Positions 42,125 to 51,331 are shown, counted from the first letter of the stretch. The stretch: 63,636 nt of DNA from Actinomycetes bacterium (GCA_023417265.1 JAEZFY010000297.1:1-63636); one strand, 5' to 3'. The notes: a model not told the origin generated them from the letters alone. Program-made: numbers and translations.

Positions 42125-43629
42125 GGCACCCACGACCCGTACACGTCGCGCAACGCGTCCGTCACCTCGCCCACCGTGGCACCCACCAGCAAGGCCTCGC
42201 GGACGTCGCCGACCACGTTTTGGCCACCGGCTGCGGCCTGTCGGACCGCGTCGACCCGGGTAGCGAGCGCGGCGTGGTCGCGACGTTCGAGCCGCTCCTG
42301 CAGGGCGGCCACCTGTGCGTTCACCGCGTGCTCGTCGACTTCGAAAACGTCGAACGAGGGCAACCCCGACTGGTGCACGTTCACCCCGACGACCGGCTTG
42401 GTGCCGTCTTCGATGGCGCGCGCCGTCCGGTACGACGAGTCCTCGATCTGAGCCTTCATCCACCCGCTCCGGATGCACTCCAACGCTCCGCCGCGGGTGT
42501 CCACCTCTTGCATGCAGGCAACGATCTCCTCCTCGATCTCGTCGGTCAAACGCTCGATCGCGTAACTGCCGGCGAGAGGATCGACGGTGCCGGCCAAGCC
42601 TGTCTCGAGGGCGATGATCTGTTGAGTCCGCAGCGCCAAGGTCGCCGCATCGATCGTCGGCACCCCAAGCGCCTCGTCGTACGCGCACACGTGCAACGTC
42701 TGGATGCCCCCGAGCACGGCGGCCGCAGCCTCGAGCGACGCTCGCACCACGTTGTTGAGCGGCTGTTGGGCGGTCAACGAGGAACCAGCGGTGAAGGCGA
42801 AGATCCGGAGCTGGGTCGCCGGGCCGTCCTCGACGCCGTAGCGCTCGCGCATGAGCCGCGCCCACGCCCGCCGCGCCGCTCGGAACTTGGCGACCTCCGG
42901 CAACAGGTCGATGTTCGACGACAAGAAGGTGTACAGGCGCGACGTCGCACTGCGCACGTCGACGTCGCGCCGCCGGAGCTCGTCGAGGTACGCGATCGCG
43001 TTGGCGAACGTGAAGCCGACCTCCATCGCGGCGTCGGCTCCCGCTTCGCGGATGTGGTAGCCGCTGATCGCCAGCGGCACCCAGTTCGGTCGCGTCTTCG
43101 CCGCTTGCTCGATGACATCGACCGACAGCTTGAGGGCCACGTCGACCGGGAAGATCTGGGTGCCCCGGGCGATGTACTCCTTGAGCGAGTCGTTCTGGAT
43201 GAACAGGCCGAAGGAGTTGGCGTCGCGGCCATCGCGTTGCGCCATCGCATCGAGGGCGGCACTCCAGAAGTAGGCCATCGAGTTGGCTGTCGTGCGCACC
43301 TGGAGCCGTTCGAGCGGCAGGCCGGAGAACAACGTCTCGACGTCGTGGAGGTCGTCGATCGCGACTCCGACGCGACCCACCTCGCCGAGCGCGCGCTCGT
43401 GGTGCGAGTCGATGCCGAGCTGGGTTGGGAGGTCGAGGGCCACCGACAGGCCGGTCAGGCCGGCGTCGATCAGTTCGCGGAATCGCTGGTTCGTCGCCTC
43501 GGGTGTGGCGAATCCGCCGTACTGCCCCATCACCCACGGCGCCGGCGTGGCACTGATGCCCCGCGTGTACGGGAACTCGCCGGGCTGCTCGCCGCCGGGC
43601 ACCGAGTACACCGGTTCGAGTTGCCTCAC
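42121..43629 (-). CDS. B12-dependent acyl-CoA mutase large subunit, atypical substrate loop
   Basis: 502 residues from a GTG overlapping the ligase stop. Methylmalonyl-CoA mutase family: GEFPYTRGI near residue 20, SVALDLPTQLGIDS, LFIQNDSLKEYIARGTQIFP, SGYHIREAGAD (His192, equivalent to the catalytic His), TAGSSLTAQQPLNNVVR and VNVH. The Arg that binds the substrate carboxylate in methylmalonyl-CoA mutase appears kept (Arg155). The segment holding the stacking Tyr (MCM Tyr89) is about three residues shorter and reads RGISATPAPW. The N-terminus is also short. Substrate may therefore not be methylmalonyl-CoA. Confidence 0.9.
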   Translation of the reverse strand: MRQLEPVYSVPGGEQPGEFPYTRGISATPAPWVMGQYGGFATPEATNQRFRELIDAGLTGLSVALDLPTQLGIDSHHERALGEVGRVGVAIDDLHDVETLFSGLPLERLQVRTTANSMAYFWSAALDAMAQRDGRDANSFGLFIQNDSLKEYIARGTQIFPVDVALKLSVDVIEQAAKTRPNWVPLAISGYHIREAGADAAMEVGFTFANAIAYLDELRRRDVDVRSATSRLYTFLSSNIDLLPEVAKFRAARRAWARLMRERYGVEDGPATQLRIFAFTAGSSLTAQQPLNNVVRASLEAAAAVLGGIQTLHVCAYDEALGVPTIDAATLALRTQQIIALETGLAGTVDPLAGSYAIERLTDEIEEEIVACMQEVDTRGGALECIRSGWMKAQIEDSSYRTARAIEDGTKPVVGVNVHQSGLPSFDVFEVDEHAVNAQVAALQERLERRDHAALATRVDAVRQAAAGGQNVVGDVREALLVGATVGEVTDALRDVYGSWVP

Positions 43630-45155
43630 AGCGTTCCGCTCTCGGCCATCTCGCGCAGCTTGAGCTTGGAGATCTTGCCTGTCGCACCGAGGGGCATCTC
43701 GTCGATCACGAAGATGTCCTTCGGCTTCTTGTACGACGCCAGCTGGTCGCGGCAGTGGCTGGCGACGACGTCGACGGCGAGCGGGGTCGCAGTCGTCACG
43801 ACGGCGATCACGCGTTGGCCCCAGTCCGGGTCGGCCACACCGACGACGGCGACCTCGCGCACTCCGTCGATCTGGGCGATCACATCTTCGACCTCGGTCG
43901 GGTAGATGTTGTACCCGCCCGAGATGATCATGTCGCCCTTGCGATCGACCAGGTAGAGCTTGCCGGCACGCAGGTAGCCCAGGTCGCCCGTGTGCAACCA
44001 CCCGTCGACGACCGACTTCATCGCTCCAGAACGGTCGCGGCCCCAGTAGCCGGCCATGGTGTGGTCACCTCGGGTGATCACCTCGCCCACCTCGCCCTCC
44101 GGCACCGGGGTGTTGGCGTCGTCGACGATCGCGACCTCGACCCCGAGACACGGCCGGCCGGCCGACTTCAGGAGGTGCTCGCCTCCGGCAGCGAGCCCAT
44201 TCGCATGATCGCTCGGGTGCAGCACGGTGACGGGCGGGATCGCCTCGACGAGGCCATACATCTGGACGAGCTCAGGCGTGATCCGGCCGTGCGCCTGCCG
44301 GATCGTGTCGGGGGGCATCGGCGAGCCCGCGTACACGAGCCGGCGCAAGGTCGGGAGGCCACCGTCGGGCAGCGATTCGTCGTGCAGGAGGCGAGCGATC
44401 ATGGTCGGCACGAGCACCGAACCGGTCACCCCCCGGGCCGTGACGGCTTCGACGAATCCAGCCGGGTCCCATTCGGGGAGGATCACCTGACGAAGGCCGA
44501 GCACCACATGCGGCAGCACGAACAGGCCGCTGGCATGGGTCATCGGGCCGGCGTGGCACCATGCGTCGTCCGGCTCACCGTGCCCGCCCAAGATGTCGAA
44601 CACGACGTTGTGCAGGCTGGCGATCCGGTTGCGGTGCGAACGCAATGCCCCTTTGGGCGCACCGGTGGTGCCGGAGGAGTAGTTCAGCGACACGAGGTCG
44701 TCCGGCCCGACATCCGGCAGCGGTCGGGCGGGGTCGCCGGATTCGAGCAACGTCTCGAGCGACCGCTCCTCCGTGGTTGCCCCGACCACCACCGTCTCGC
44801 GTCCGTTGGCGACGACGTCGATCTGGTCGGCGAAGCGTGCGTCGTAGATCATCGCCCGGGCACCACAGTCGTCGGCGATGCGCGACCAGTCCTGCGGACG
44901 GTGCCGGTAGTTGAGGGCCACCCGCACCATCCCGGCCGCCGCCAACCCCAAGTCGGTGATCACGAAGTCGATCGAGTTCGTCTGAAGATCGAGCACTCGG
45001 TCGCCGCGTTCGAGGCCGAGCTCGCCGATGCCGGCAGCGAGGCGCCGCACGCGATCTGCGAGTTCCGCGAACGTGAGCTGCTGCCCCCGATACTCCAGCG
45101 CGATCCGGTCTCCGTGACGATCGCCCGCTCGGACGACCAGCTCCCCGACGTTCAT
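43626..45155 (-). CDS. AMP-forming acyl-CoA ligase
   Basis: 509 residues from ATG 45155 (a TTG at 45176 is an alternative). P-loop SLNYSSGTTGAPKGALRSH, YGLVEAIPP, GWLHTGDLGYL, LVDRKGDMIISGGYNIYP and the C-terminal lysine in GATGKISKLKLRE are all present. First gene of the leftward operon ligase-mutase large-mutase small-thiolase, joined by GTGA/ATGA overlaps. It probably activates the acid whose CoA ester is rearranged by the mutase. Confidence 0.91.
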   Translation of the reverse strand: MNVGELVVRAGDRHGDRIALEYRGQQLTFAELADRVRRLAAGIGELGLERGDRVLDLQTNSIDFVITDLGLAAAGMVRVALNYRHRPQDWSRIADDCGARAMIYDARFADQIDVVANGRETVVVGATTEERSLETLLESGDPARPLPDVGPDDLVSLNYSSGTTGAPKGALRSHRNRIASLHNVVFDILGGHGEPDDAWCHAGPMTHASGLFVLPHVVLGLRQVILPEWDPAGFVEAVTARGVTGSVLVPTMIARLLHDESLPDGGLPTLRRLVYAGSPMPPDTIRQAHGRITPELVQMYGLVEAIPPVTVLHPSDHANGLAAGGEHLLKSAGRPCLGVEVAIVDDANTPVPEGEVGEVITRGDHTMAGYWGRDRSGAMKSVVDGWLHTGDLGYLRAGKLYLVDRKGDMIISGGYNIYPTEVEDVIAQIDGVREVAVVGVADPDWGQRVIAVVTTATPLAVDVVASHCRDQLASYKKPKDIFVIDEMPLGATGKISKLKLREMAESGTL

Positions 45156-45258
45156 CAGCGACCGGTCGCCCGGCAACCTGACGTGCGGGCGCTGGACGAG
45201 TGCGGAGCTGGCCGTGTCGAGTCGTGCACTGCGTCAGTCTCGTTGCCGTCAGGGGGCT

Positions 45259-45320
45259 GCTTCACTTGGACGGGATCGATGGTGAGGCGCCGGCGCACCC
45301 CGACGGCGTCCAAGTGAAGC
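45259..45320. promoter_or_regulatory. 14-bp inverted repeat in a divergent promoter
   Basis: GCTTCACTTGGACG (45259-45272) and CGTCCAAGTGAAGC (45307-45320) are perfect inverted copies, 48 bp apart centre to centre. They sit between the ligase-mutase operon and the hydratase-ligase-nitroreductase operon, about 104 bp from each start. Likely a paired operator for one regulator or a long stem; no regulator gene is adjacent. Confidence 0.6.
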
Positions 45321-45428
45321 AACGCTGCTCGCGAAGGCGCGTCGTTACGGTGGCCGTCGGGCGGTGCGTCGCACTGCGCGATCGCAGCCTTGCGACGATG
45401 CCGACCCCTGGCACACACGGGAGCGCAC

Positions 45429-46256
45429 ATGCACGACACGGCCGATCGATACCGGGGCTTCGAGTACCTGGAGGTGACACGGCAGCCTGATCGGGTCGTG
45501 CTGGTCACGATGAACCGACCGGACAAGCTCAACGCCGCCGATGACCACGCGAAGGACGAGCTCGTCAGGATCTGGGGCATCATCGATGACGATCCGGACG
45601 TCAACGTTGCCGTGTTGACCGGCGCCGGGAGGGCGTTCTGTGCAGGCGGCGACGTTTCGCCCCACGACGGCGACCCGGTCGAACGGGCACACCGGATGCA
45701 CGAACGCAACGTCGCCGCCGTGTGGGCGCTCGTCAACATGCGCAAGCCGCTGATCTCCGCAGTCAACGGGGTGGCAGTCGGCGCAGGGGTTCGCCTCGCC
45801 TTGCTGGCGGACATCTCGGTGATGGCCGAGGACGCTCGGTTGATCGACGGGCACACCAAGATCGGGATCGCCGCCGGTGACCACTCGGTGATGATCTGGC
45901 CCCTGCTGTGCGGCATGGCCCAGGCGAAGAACCTCCTGATGCGGAACTCGACGATCACCGGGCGCGATGCGCTGCGGCTCGGCCTGGTGAGCGAGTGCGT
46001 GCCGACCGCCGAGGTCCTGCCGACGGCGCTGGCGATTGCCGGCGAGTTGGCGCGCGGGCCGCAGTGGGCGGTGCGCTCCACCAAGCGGGCACTCAACCAC
46101 TGGCTCCGGGCGGCTGCCCCCGCGTACGAACATTCCGCTGCGCTCGAGGCCCTCAACACGCTGCACGGCGATTCCGCGGCCGGACGACGAGCGGTGCTGG
46201 CGCGGGAGACGCCGACGTTCCCGAGCTCCAACCTCGGCATTGCGGGCACGGCGTGA
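45429..46256 (+). CDS. Enoyl-CoA hydratase/isomerase family protein
   Basis: 275 residues from the ATG at 45429. Crotonase features: TMNRPDKLNAADDHAKDEL, oxyanion loop AFCAGGDVSPHDG, NGVAVGAGVRLALLADI and DGHTKIGIAAGDHSVMIWPL. The last replaces the usual Glu-containing LPEVxxG segment with HTKIGIAAGD, so hydratase chemistry is not assured. The stop overlaps the next gene as GTGA. Confidence 0.88.
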   Translation: MHDTADRYRGFEYLEVTRQPDRVVLVTMNRPDKLNAADDHAKDELVRIWGIIDDDPDVNVAVLTGAGRAFCAGGDVSPHDGDPVERAHRMHERNVAAVWALVNMRKPLISAVNGVAVGAGVRLALLADISVMAEDARLIDGHTKIGIAAGDHSVMIWPLLCGMAQAKNLLMRNSTITGRDALRLGLVSECVPTAEVLPTALAIAGELARGPQWAVRSTKRALNHWLRAAAPAYEHSAALEALNTLHGDSAAGRRAVLARETPTFPSSNLGIAGTA

Positions 46257-47794
46257 CGACACGATCGGAACTGCACGGGGCCACCACCGTCGGGCACGTC
46301 ATCTCTGCGGCATTAACAAGGCACCCGGATCGGACGGCGATCGTCGACTCGACCGGTGCGCTCAGCTACGCGCGCCTTGCGGCAGAGATCGCCACTGCAG
46401 CGCAGGCTCTCCTCTCGGCCGGCGTTCGCCGCGGCGATGCCGTGGCGCAGCTCGCCGGCAACTCAGCGCGGGCCTGGGCCGTGCAGGCCGCCGCGTACGT
46501 GGTCGGCGCCCGTTTCGTCGGGGTCCACGAACGAGCAGCGACGCCCGACCAGGCGTTCACCGTGGCGGACTCCGAAGCGGTCGTCCTGGTGGTGGCCGAC
46601 GACGTGCCCGCGACGACGGTCGGCGAGCTGACCCGGTCCGCTCAGTTGCGCGCCCTGCTCACCGAAGTCGACGTGTTCGACGCCGTCCGCACCGACGTGT
46701 CGCTCGGGGGGCTGCTCGACGCGTTTCCTGACGACGTCGCCCGCCTGGCGTACACCGGAGGCACGACCGGAGTGCCCAAGGGTGTGTTGCTGTCGCATCG
46801 TGCGCTGGTGGCGAACACCATGATGACGATGGCACAGTACCCATGGCCCCGCGACATCCGGTTCGTGACGGGCGCCCCCATCACCCATGGCGCCGGCTCG
46901 TACATCGTTCCCGTGCTCGCCGCGGGCGGCACCGTGGTGTTGCTTCCGCGCTTCACTCCGGACGGATTCGTCGAAGCCGTCCAATCGCACCACTGCACAG
47001 CTGCACACGTCGTCCCGACGATGATCTACGACCTGCTCGACCGCCTCGACGGGGATGCTCGCCCGCTGGCGACGCTCGAGATGATCCGCTACGGCGCCTC
47101 GCCGATCTCGCTCAGCCGGCTCGAGGAAGCGATCTCCGTCCTCGGCGGCCACCGGCTCGTGCAGGGCTACGGTCAAACGGAAGCCCCGAACACGATCTCG
47201 GTCCTCGCTCCCGACGAGCACGTGATCGGCTCGCCGCAACTCGGGTCGGTCGGCGTGCCGTTCGTGGGGAACGAAGTGGCCGTGCTCGACGAGGTGTGTC
47301 AGCCGGTCCCGTCCGGCGGCGCCGGCGAGATCTGCGTCCGCAGCCCGCTCGTAATGGACGGGTACTGGCATCGCGATGCCGAGACGCAAGAAGCCTTCGC
47401 CGGCGACTGGCTCCACACGGGAGACCTCGGTCGCGTCGACGAGCGCGGCTTCCTCCACATTGTCGGCCGGAAGAAGGATCTGATCATCACCGGCGGCTTC
47501 AACGTCTACCCGAAGGAGATCGAGAACGTGCTCGCTCGCCACCCCGCCGTGGCCCAAGCGGCGGTCGTCGGGATCTCGGACCCACGGTGGGGCGAGGCGG
47601 TAACCGCGGCGGTCGTCACGCGTCCGGGGCACGCGGTCACCGAGTCCGAGCTGATCGAGCTCGTCAAGACGTCGAAAGGTTCGGTGGCTGCCCCGAAACG
47701 GGTCGTCTTCCTCGACGAGCTGCCGCGAACCCCGGTCGGCAAGCCCGACAAGCGCACACTCGCCCGCGAACTCACCGATGGGAGCACCTCGTGA
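46253..47794 (+). CDS. AMP-forming acyl-CoA ligase
   Basis: 513 residues from a GTG overlapping the hydratase stop. P-loop LAYTGGTTGVPKGVLLSH, GYGQTEAPN, DWLHTGDLGRV, IVGRKKDLIITGGFNVYP and terminal lysine in TPVGKPDKR. It activates a carboxylic acid to its CoA ester; substrate unknown. Middle gene of a three-gene operon hydratase-ligase-nitroreductase, all with GTGA overlaps. Confidence 0.91.
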   Translation: MTTRSELHGATTVGHVISAALTRHPDRTAIVDSTGALSYARLAAEIATAAQALLSAGVRRGDAVAQLAGNSARAWAVQAAAYVVGARFVGVHERAATPDQAFTVADSEAVVLVVADDVPATTVGELTRSAQLRALLTEVDVFDAVRTDVSLGGLLDAFPDDVARLAYTGGTTGVPKGVLLSHRALVANTMMTMAQYPWPRDIRFVTGAPITHGAGSYIVPVLAAGGTVVLLPRFTPDGFVEAVQSHHCTAAHVVPTMIYDLLDRLDGDARPLATLEMIRYGASPISLSRLEEAISVLGGHRLVQGYGQTEAPNTISVLAPDEHVIGSPQLGSVGVPFVGNEVAVLDEVCQPVPSGGAGEICVRSPLVMDGYWHRDAETQEAFAGDWLHTGDLGRVDERGFLHIVGRKKDLIITGGFNVYPKEIENVLARHPAVAQAAVVGISDPRWGEAVTAAVVTRPGHAVTESELIELVKTSKGSVAAPKRVVFLDELPRTPVGKPDKRTLARELTDGSTS

Positions 47795-48411
47795 ACGAAC
47801 CGTCCACTCAACCGTTCCTCGACCTCGTGCGCTGCCAGCGGGGTTGCCGCGAGTACATCGCCGAGCCGGTGCCACTCGACGACGTCCTCACCATCCTCGA
47901 CGCCGCGGTGCGTGCTCCCAGCGCACACAACTCGCAGCCGTGGGAGTTCGTCGTCGTGACCGACCCAGACGTGCGTGGTGCGATCAGCTCACTCGCCCGG
48001 GCGTCGTGGGAAGCCGGGCGGGCCGTCACCGCAGCCAAGCTCGAGCACGGACTGCTCGGCGCGGTGGACTCGTACATCGGCGACAACGATTACGGCGGTG
48101 CACCAGTGCTGGTGGTGCTCGGCGTCGACACGAACAAGGTCAACCCGGTAGTGGCGGGCTCGTCGATCTACCCTGCGGCTCAGAACCTGATGCTCGCCGC
48201 CTTGTCGCTCGGATACGCCACGAACCTCACGAACTTCACCCTGCGGATGAACGACGAGCTCGCTCGGTTGCTCGACATCCCTGCGCACATCCAGCTGTTC
48301 GGGATCGTGTCGCTCGGCCGCTCGGTGCGTCCGCTGGGGCCGTCGCGGCGTGAGCCGGCGTCGGAGCACTGCCACGTGAACCGCTTCGGCAACCGCGTCA
48401 CGGGCAGTTGA
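47791..48411 (+). CDS. Nitroreductase-family FMN oxidoreductase
   Basis: 206 residues from a GTG overlapping the ligase stop. CQRGCREYIAEPVPLDDV, AAVRAPSAHNSQPWEFVVV and the late SLGYATNLTNF/ LGRSVRP segments fit the nitroreductase fold with FMN at the dimer interface. The family reduces quinones, nitro groups or activated C=C bonds such as enoyl-type substrates. Co-transcription with CoA genes suggests an acid-pathway reductase rather than detoxification; inference. Confidence 0.87.
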   Translation: MNEPSTQPFLDLVRCQRGCREYIAEPVPLDDVLTILDAAVRAPSAHNSQPWEFVVVTDPDVRGAISSLARASWEAGRAVTAAKLEHGLLGAVDSYIGDNDYGGAPVLVVLGVDTNKVNPVVAGSSIYPAAQNLMLAALSLGYATNLTNFTLRMNDELARLLDIPAHIQLFGIVSLGRSVRPLGPSRREPASEHCHVNRFGNRVTGS

Positions 48412-48420
48412 CGCGACGAA

Positions 48421-48450
48421 GCCCCGGGGCCCGCAAGGCCGCGCCGGGGA
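48421..48450. terminator. Hairpin between convergent genes
   Basis: CCCCGG (48422-48427) pairs with CCGGGG (48444-48449) and the inner GGCC (48428-48431) pairs with GGCC (48437-48440), leaving a CGCAA loop and a 3-base bulge. It sits between the nitroreductase stop (48411) and the convergent amidohydrolase stop (48479), so it may serve both. No U-run. Confidence 0.5.
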
Positions 48451-48478
48451 TCCGTCATCGATGAGCTGTCGGTGCGGG

Positions 48479-49711
48479 TCACTCGAAGCCGACGAGCCGC
48501 ATCCCGTTGTCGCGCATCACGAAGCGCTGCTCGTCGGGCGACAGCTGCCGCAGGTGTTCGACGAGTTGGGTCGGGAACGCGAGGCCCTCCGAGTGCGGGA
48601 AGTCGGAACCACCGATGATCACCTCGAGGCCGTTGAGCTCTTCGATCACGTGCATGAGGTCGTCCTCCCAGTAGGGCACGACACGGAAGTGACGCTTGAA
48701 GATCTCGCTGGGGCGCTCCTTGAGCTGACCGTTGAGCCAGCGCCCGTTGCGGCCCATGCCACGCATCTTGTCGATGCGGCGCATGAAGCCAGGCACCCAT
48801 TCGGCGCCGTGCTCGGCCGACAGGATCTTCAAGTTGGGGAACCGCTCGAACAGGTTGGCGTAGATCATCGACGAGAACGTCTCCATGGCCGGCTGCTCGC
48901 CGTACGCCCATGCCCACTGCCACGCCGACTGGGTCATGTGGGTCGGGAATTCCTCTTCACCCCACGCCCGTGAGCGCTCGGCCTTGAAGCCGCGCATGCC
49001 GTCGTTGATGTGGTAGGCGACGACGACGCCGCCGTCGTTCAGCCGCGACCAAATCGGATCGAAGAAGGTGTCGCCCGGCGAGCGCCCGTACGCCGGGCCC
49101 GTGCAGAAGGTCACCATCCGGCACCCGTGTTCGATCAGCCAGTCGATCTGCTCACCTGTCCGCTGCGGGTCGCGCATCGACAGCACCGGGGCGAACAGGG
49201 TGCGGTTACCAGCGTTGAAGCCCCAGTACTGGTCGAACCAACGGAGGTAGGCCCACGACGTCGCGTAGTACAGGTCGTCATCGGTCAGCGCGTACTCGGA
49301 CATCAGCCCGATCGAGCCGGGGAACAGCACGGCGGTCGCCACGTTCTGCTTGTCGAGCAACGCAATCCGCTCGTCGCGCTGGTTGAACGCCGGGTCGATC
49401 GACATGTACTGGTAAGCGCCCTCCTCGTGGGGGGCGATCTTCATCTTCCTGAGCCGCTCCTTGAGCGAACCGGGGCGGGTCACGCGCCCGGGCTGGTTGT
49501 CCATCGGGAACGGCTTGCCGTCGGCCAGCACGATCAACTTGCCATCGGCGTCGTGTGCGGTGTGGATCGTGCGCTCCGCGTACGCCGGTTCGATGTGCTC
49601 ATCGAGGCAGTCCCACGGTTCGTAGATGTGTTGATCACCGTCGAAGATGCCGAAGTCCGTGAACGTTTTGAACTCGGTGTACTCGCCGGTGGGCTCGTCG
49701 ATGATCGTCAT
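48479..49711 (-). CDS. Metal-dependent amidohydrolase (ACMSD-like, amidohydrolase 2 family)
   Basis: 410 residues. The DxH-type metal motif is in FDGDQHIYEPWD near residue 23, later VAYHINDG, LKILSAEHGAEWVP and the terminal Asp in IIGGSDFPHSEG. This TIM-barrel family contains decarboxylases and hydrolases of aromatic or cyclic acids; actinobacterial members are common in degradation clusters. It is single-gene and divergent from a SnoaL-like gene across two tandem palindromes that probably control both. Confidence 0.87.
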   Translation of the reverse strand: MTIIDEPTGEYTEFKTFTDFGIFDGDQHIYEPWDCLDEHIEPAYAERTIHTAHDADGKLIVLADGKPFPMDNQPGRVTRPGSLKERLRKMKIAPHEEGAYQYMSIDPAFNQRDERIALLDKQNVATAVLFPGSIGLMSEYALTDDDLYYATSWAYLRWFDQYWGFNAGNRTLFAPVLSMRDPQRTGEQIDWLIEHGCRMVTFCTGPAYGRSPGDTFFDPIWSRLNDGGVVVAYHINDGMRGFKAERSRAWGEEEFPTHMTQSAWQWAWAYGEQPAMETFSSMIYANLFERFPNLKILSAEHGAEWVPGFMRRIDKMRGMGRNGRWLNGQLKERPSEIFKRHFRVVPYWEDDLMHVIEELNGLEVIIGGSDFPHSEGLAFPTQLVEHLRQLSPDEQRFVMRDNGMRLVGFE

Positions 49712-49748
49712 CGCCTGGCTCCTCGCTGTTGTGCTCGATCGACTTGTG

Positions 49749-49785
49749 CTGTACAGCGTACAGCGGGCAGCTGTACAACGTACAG
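49749..49785. promoter_or_regulatory. Two tandem CTGTAC-N3-GTACAG palindromes
   Basis: CTGTAC-AGC-GTACAG (49749-49763) and CTGTAC-AAC-GTACAG (49771-49785) are perfect 6-base-arm palindromes whose centres are 22 bp apart, about two helical turns. They begin 38 bp upstream of the amidohydrolase start and end 70 bp before the SnoaL-like start. This geometry suits cooperative binding of two repressor dimers. The regulator is not in the window's adjacent genes. Confidence 0.75.
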
Positions 49786-49854
49786 GAGACGTTCGGCAAG
49801 CCCTTGCACCCCACTTGGACGGGCACAGCCCGACGGCGTGTCACGCTCGGGGAC

Positions 49855-50271
49855 GTGATCGAATCCGTCGAACTCGCAGAGATCCACCAGCTGATCGGCA
49901 GCTATGGCCGCGCCATCGACACGGGGAACTGGGAAGCGTGCGGACGCTTGTTTACCGCCGACGCAGTCATCGAGTACCAGGCCAGCACCGGCACGATCCT
50001 GCTCGAGGGCGTCGATGCGATCGTCGAGTGGTTCGGAGGTGCGACCCATCCGGCGAGCCACTACCTGACGAACGTCGTGGTCGACCGGTCGGGCGAAGCC
50101 GACCGGGGGATCACCGTGTGGAGCAAGCTGCTCGCCCCGTTCGTGACGACCGACCCCCAGCGGGTGTTCGGCGGCGACTACACCGACACCGTTGTGCGCA
50201 CCGCCGACGGGTGGCGCTTCGCCCGGAAGGAATTCGCCGGCGGTTGGAGCCTGACGCTCCCGCGCGCCTGA
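49855..50271 (+). CDS. SnoaL-like (NTF2-fold) protein
   Basis: 138 residues from the GTG at 49855; the same frame is open upstream across the palindromes but that part looks non-coding. IHQLIGSYGRAIDTGNWEAC, then LFTADAVIEYQAS, SHYLTNVVVDR and TADGWRFARKEFAGGWSL fit the SnoaL-like alpha+beta cone fold used by isomerases, hydratases and dehydratases. Substrate unknown. Divergent from the amidohydrolase and probably co-regulated with it. Confidence 0.82.
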   Translation: MIESVELAEIHQLIGSYGRAIDTGNWEACGRLFTADAVIEYQASTGTILLEGVDAIVEWFGGATHPASHYLTNVVVDRSGEADRGITVWSKLLAPFVTTDPQRVFGGDYTDTVVRTADGWRFARKEFAGGWSLTLPRA

Positions 50272-50287
50272 CCACGACGGCCAGCCG

Positions 50288-51331
50288 TCAGCTCGTCGGC
50301 TCGACGTCGGCGCGGACGCCCGGCAAGGCCAGCTCGCCGGCACGCACGCAGCGCGCGAGCGTGCGCCCGGGCGCCACGACCAGCTCGACGGGCTCGACGT
50401 CACAGCGCCCGGCGACTGCCGCATGGCACCGGGGATGGAACCGGCAGCCGATCGGGAGGTTGGCAGGATCGGGGATGTTCCCGGCGATGCCCACCAGCGT
50501 CCGCCGGCCGATCTGGGGCACGGCCTGCATCAGGCCCGACGAGTACGGATGGCCGGGCGTGCCGAACACGTCGGCGACCGCTCCGGTCTCGAGGATCTGA
50601 CCGGCGTACATCACCGACACTGAATCGGCGACCTCGGCAATCACCCCGATGTCGTGGGTGATCAGCAAGATCGAGATGCCCGCTGCATCGCGTAGCTCGA
50701 GCAGCAGGTCGAGAACGTGGCGTTGCACGGTGGCGTCGAGTGCGGTGGTGGGCTCGTCGGCGATCAGCAACGCCGGGTTGCAACTCAGCGCGATCGCGAT
50801 CATCGCCCGCTGACACATCCCGCCGGAGAACTCGTGCGGGTACTGCCGGGCTCGGCGGGCGGGGTCGGGAATGCGCACCCGCTCGAGCATGTCGACGCCA
50901 CGCGCCCACGCCTCGGACCGGCTGCAACGCTCGTGACGGCGGATCGTCTCGGCCACCTGAGCTCCGACCGTGAACGCCGGGTCGAGACTCCGAGTCGGTT
51001 GCTGGAAGATCATGCCGATCCGGCGGCCGCGCACTCGCGACAGTGCGGACTCGTCGAGCCCGGTGAGGTCGGTACCCTCGAACGCCACGCGCCCCGCGAC
51101 CACTCGCCCACCGGTGGCACGGGTCAGCCCGAGGATCGCCAACGACGTCACGCTCTTCCCCGACCCCGATTCCCCGACCAAACCGACGATCTCGCCCGGG
51201 CGCACCGTCAAGCTGACGTCGTCGACGACCCGAACGGATCCCCGTCGGCCGGGGAACTCGACAGTGAGCCCTGCAACGTCGAGCACGGGGGTCGGCGCCT
51301 CGGATGCGAGCGCGTCGTCGGCCACGGTCAC
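50288..51331 (-). CDS. ABC transporter ATP-binding protein (DppD/OppD type)
   Basis: 347 residues from a GTG overlapping the permease stop. Walker A GESGSGKSVTS, Q-loop MIFQQPTRSLDPAF, signature FSGGMCQR, Walker B LLIADEPTTALD, H-loop LITHDIGV and the C-terminal oligopeptide-transporter extension with CRFHPRCHAAVAGRC (Fe-S-type cysteines of DppD/OppD). Last gene of the importer operon 55770-50288. Confidence 0.92.
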   Translation of the reverse strand: MTVADDALASEAPTPVLDVAGLTVEFPGRRGSVRVVDDVSLTVRPGEIVGLVGESGSGKSVTSLAILGLTRATGGRVVAGRVAFEGTDLTGLDESALSRVRGRRIGMIFQQPTRSLDPAFTVGAQVAETIRRHERCSRSEAWARGVDMLERVRIPDPARRARQYPHEFSGGMCQRAMIAIALSCNPALLIADEPTTALDATVQRHVLDLLLELRDAAGISILLITHDIGVIAEVADSVSVMYAGQILETGAVADVFGTPGHPYSSGLMQAVPQIGRRTLVGIAGNIPDPANLPIGCRFHPRCHAAVAGRCDVEPVELVVAPGRTLARCVRAGELALPGVRADVEPTS

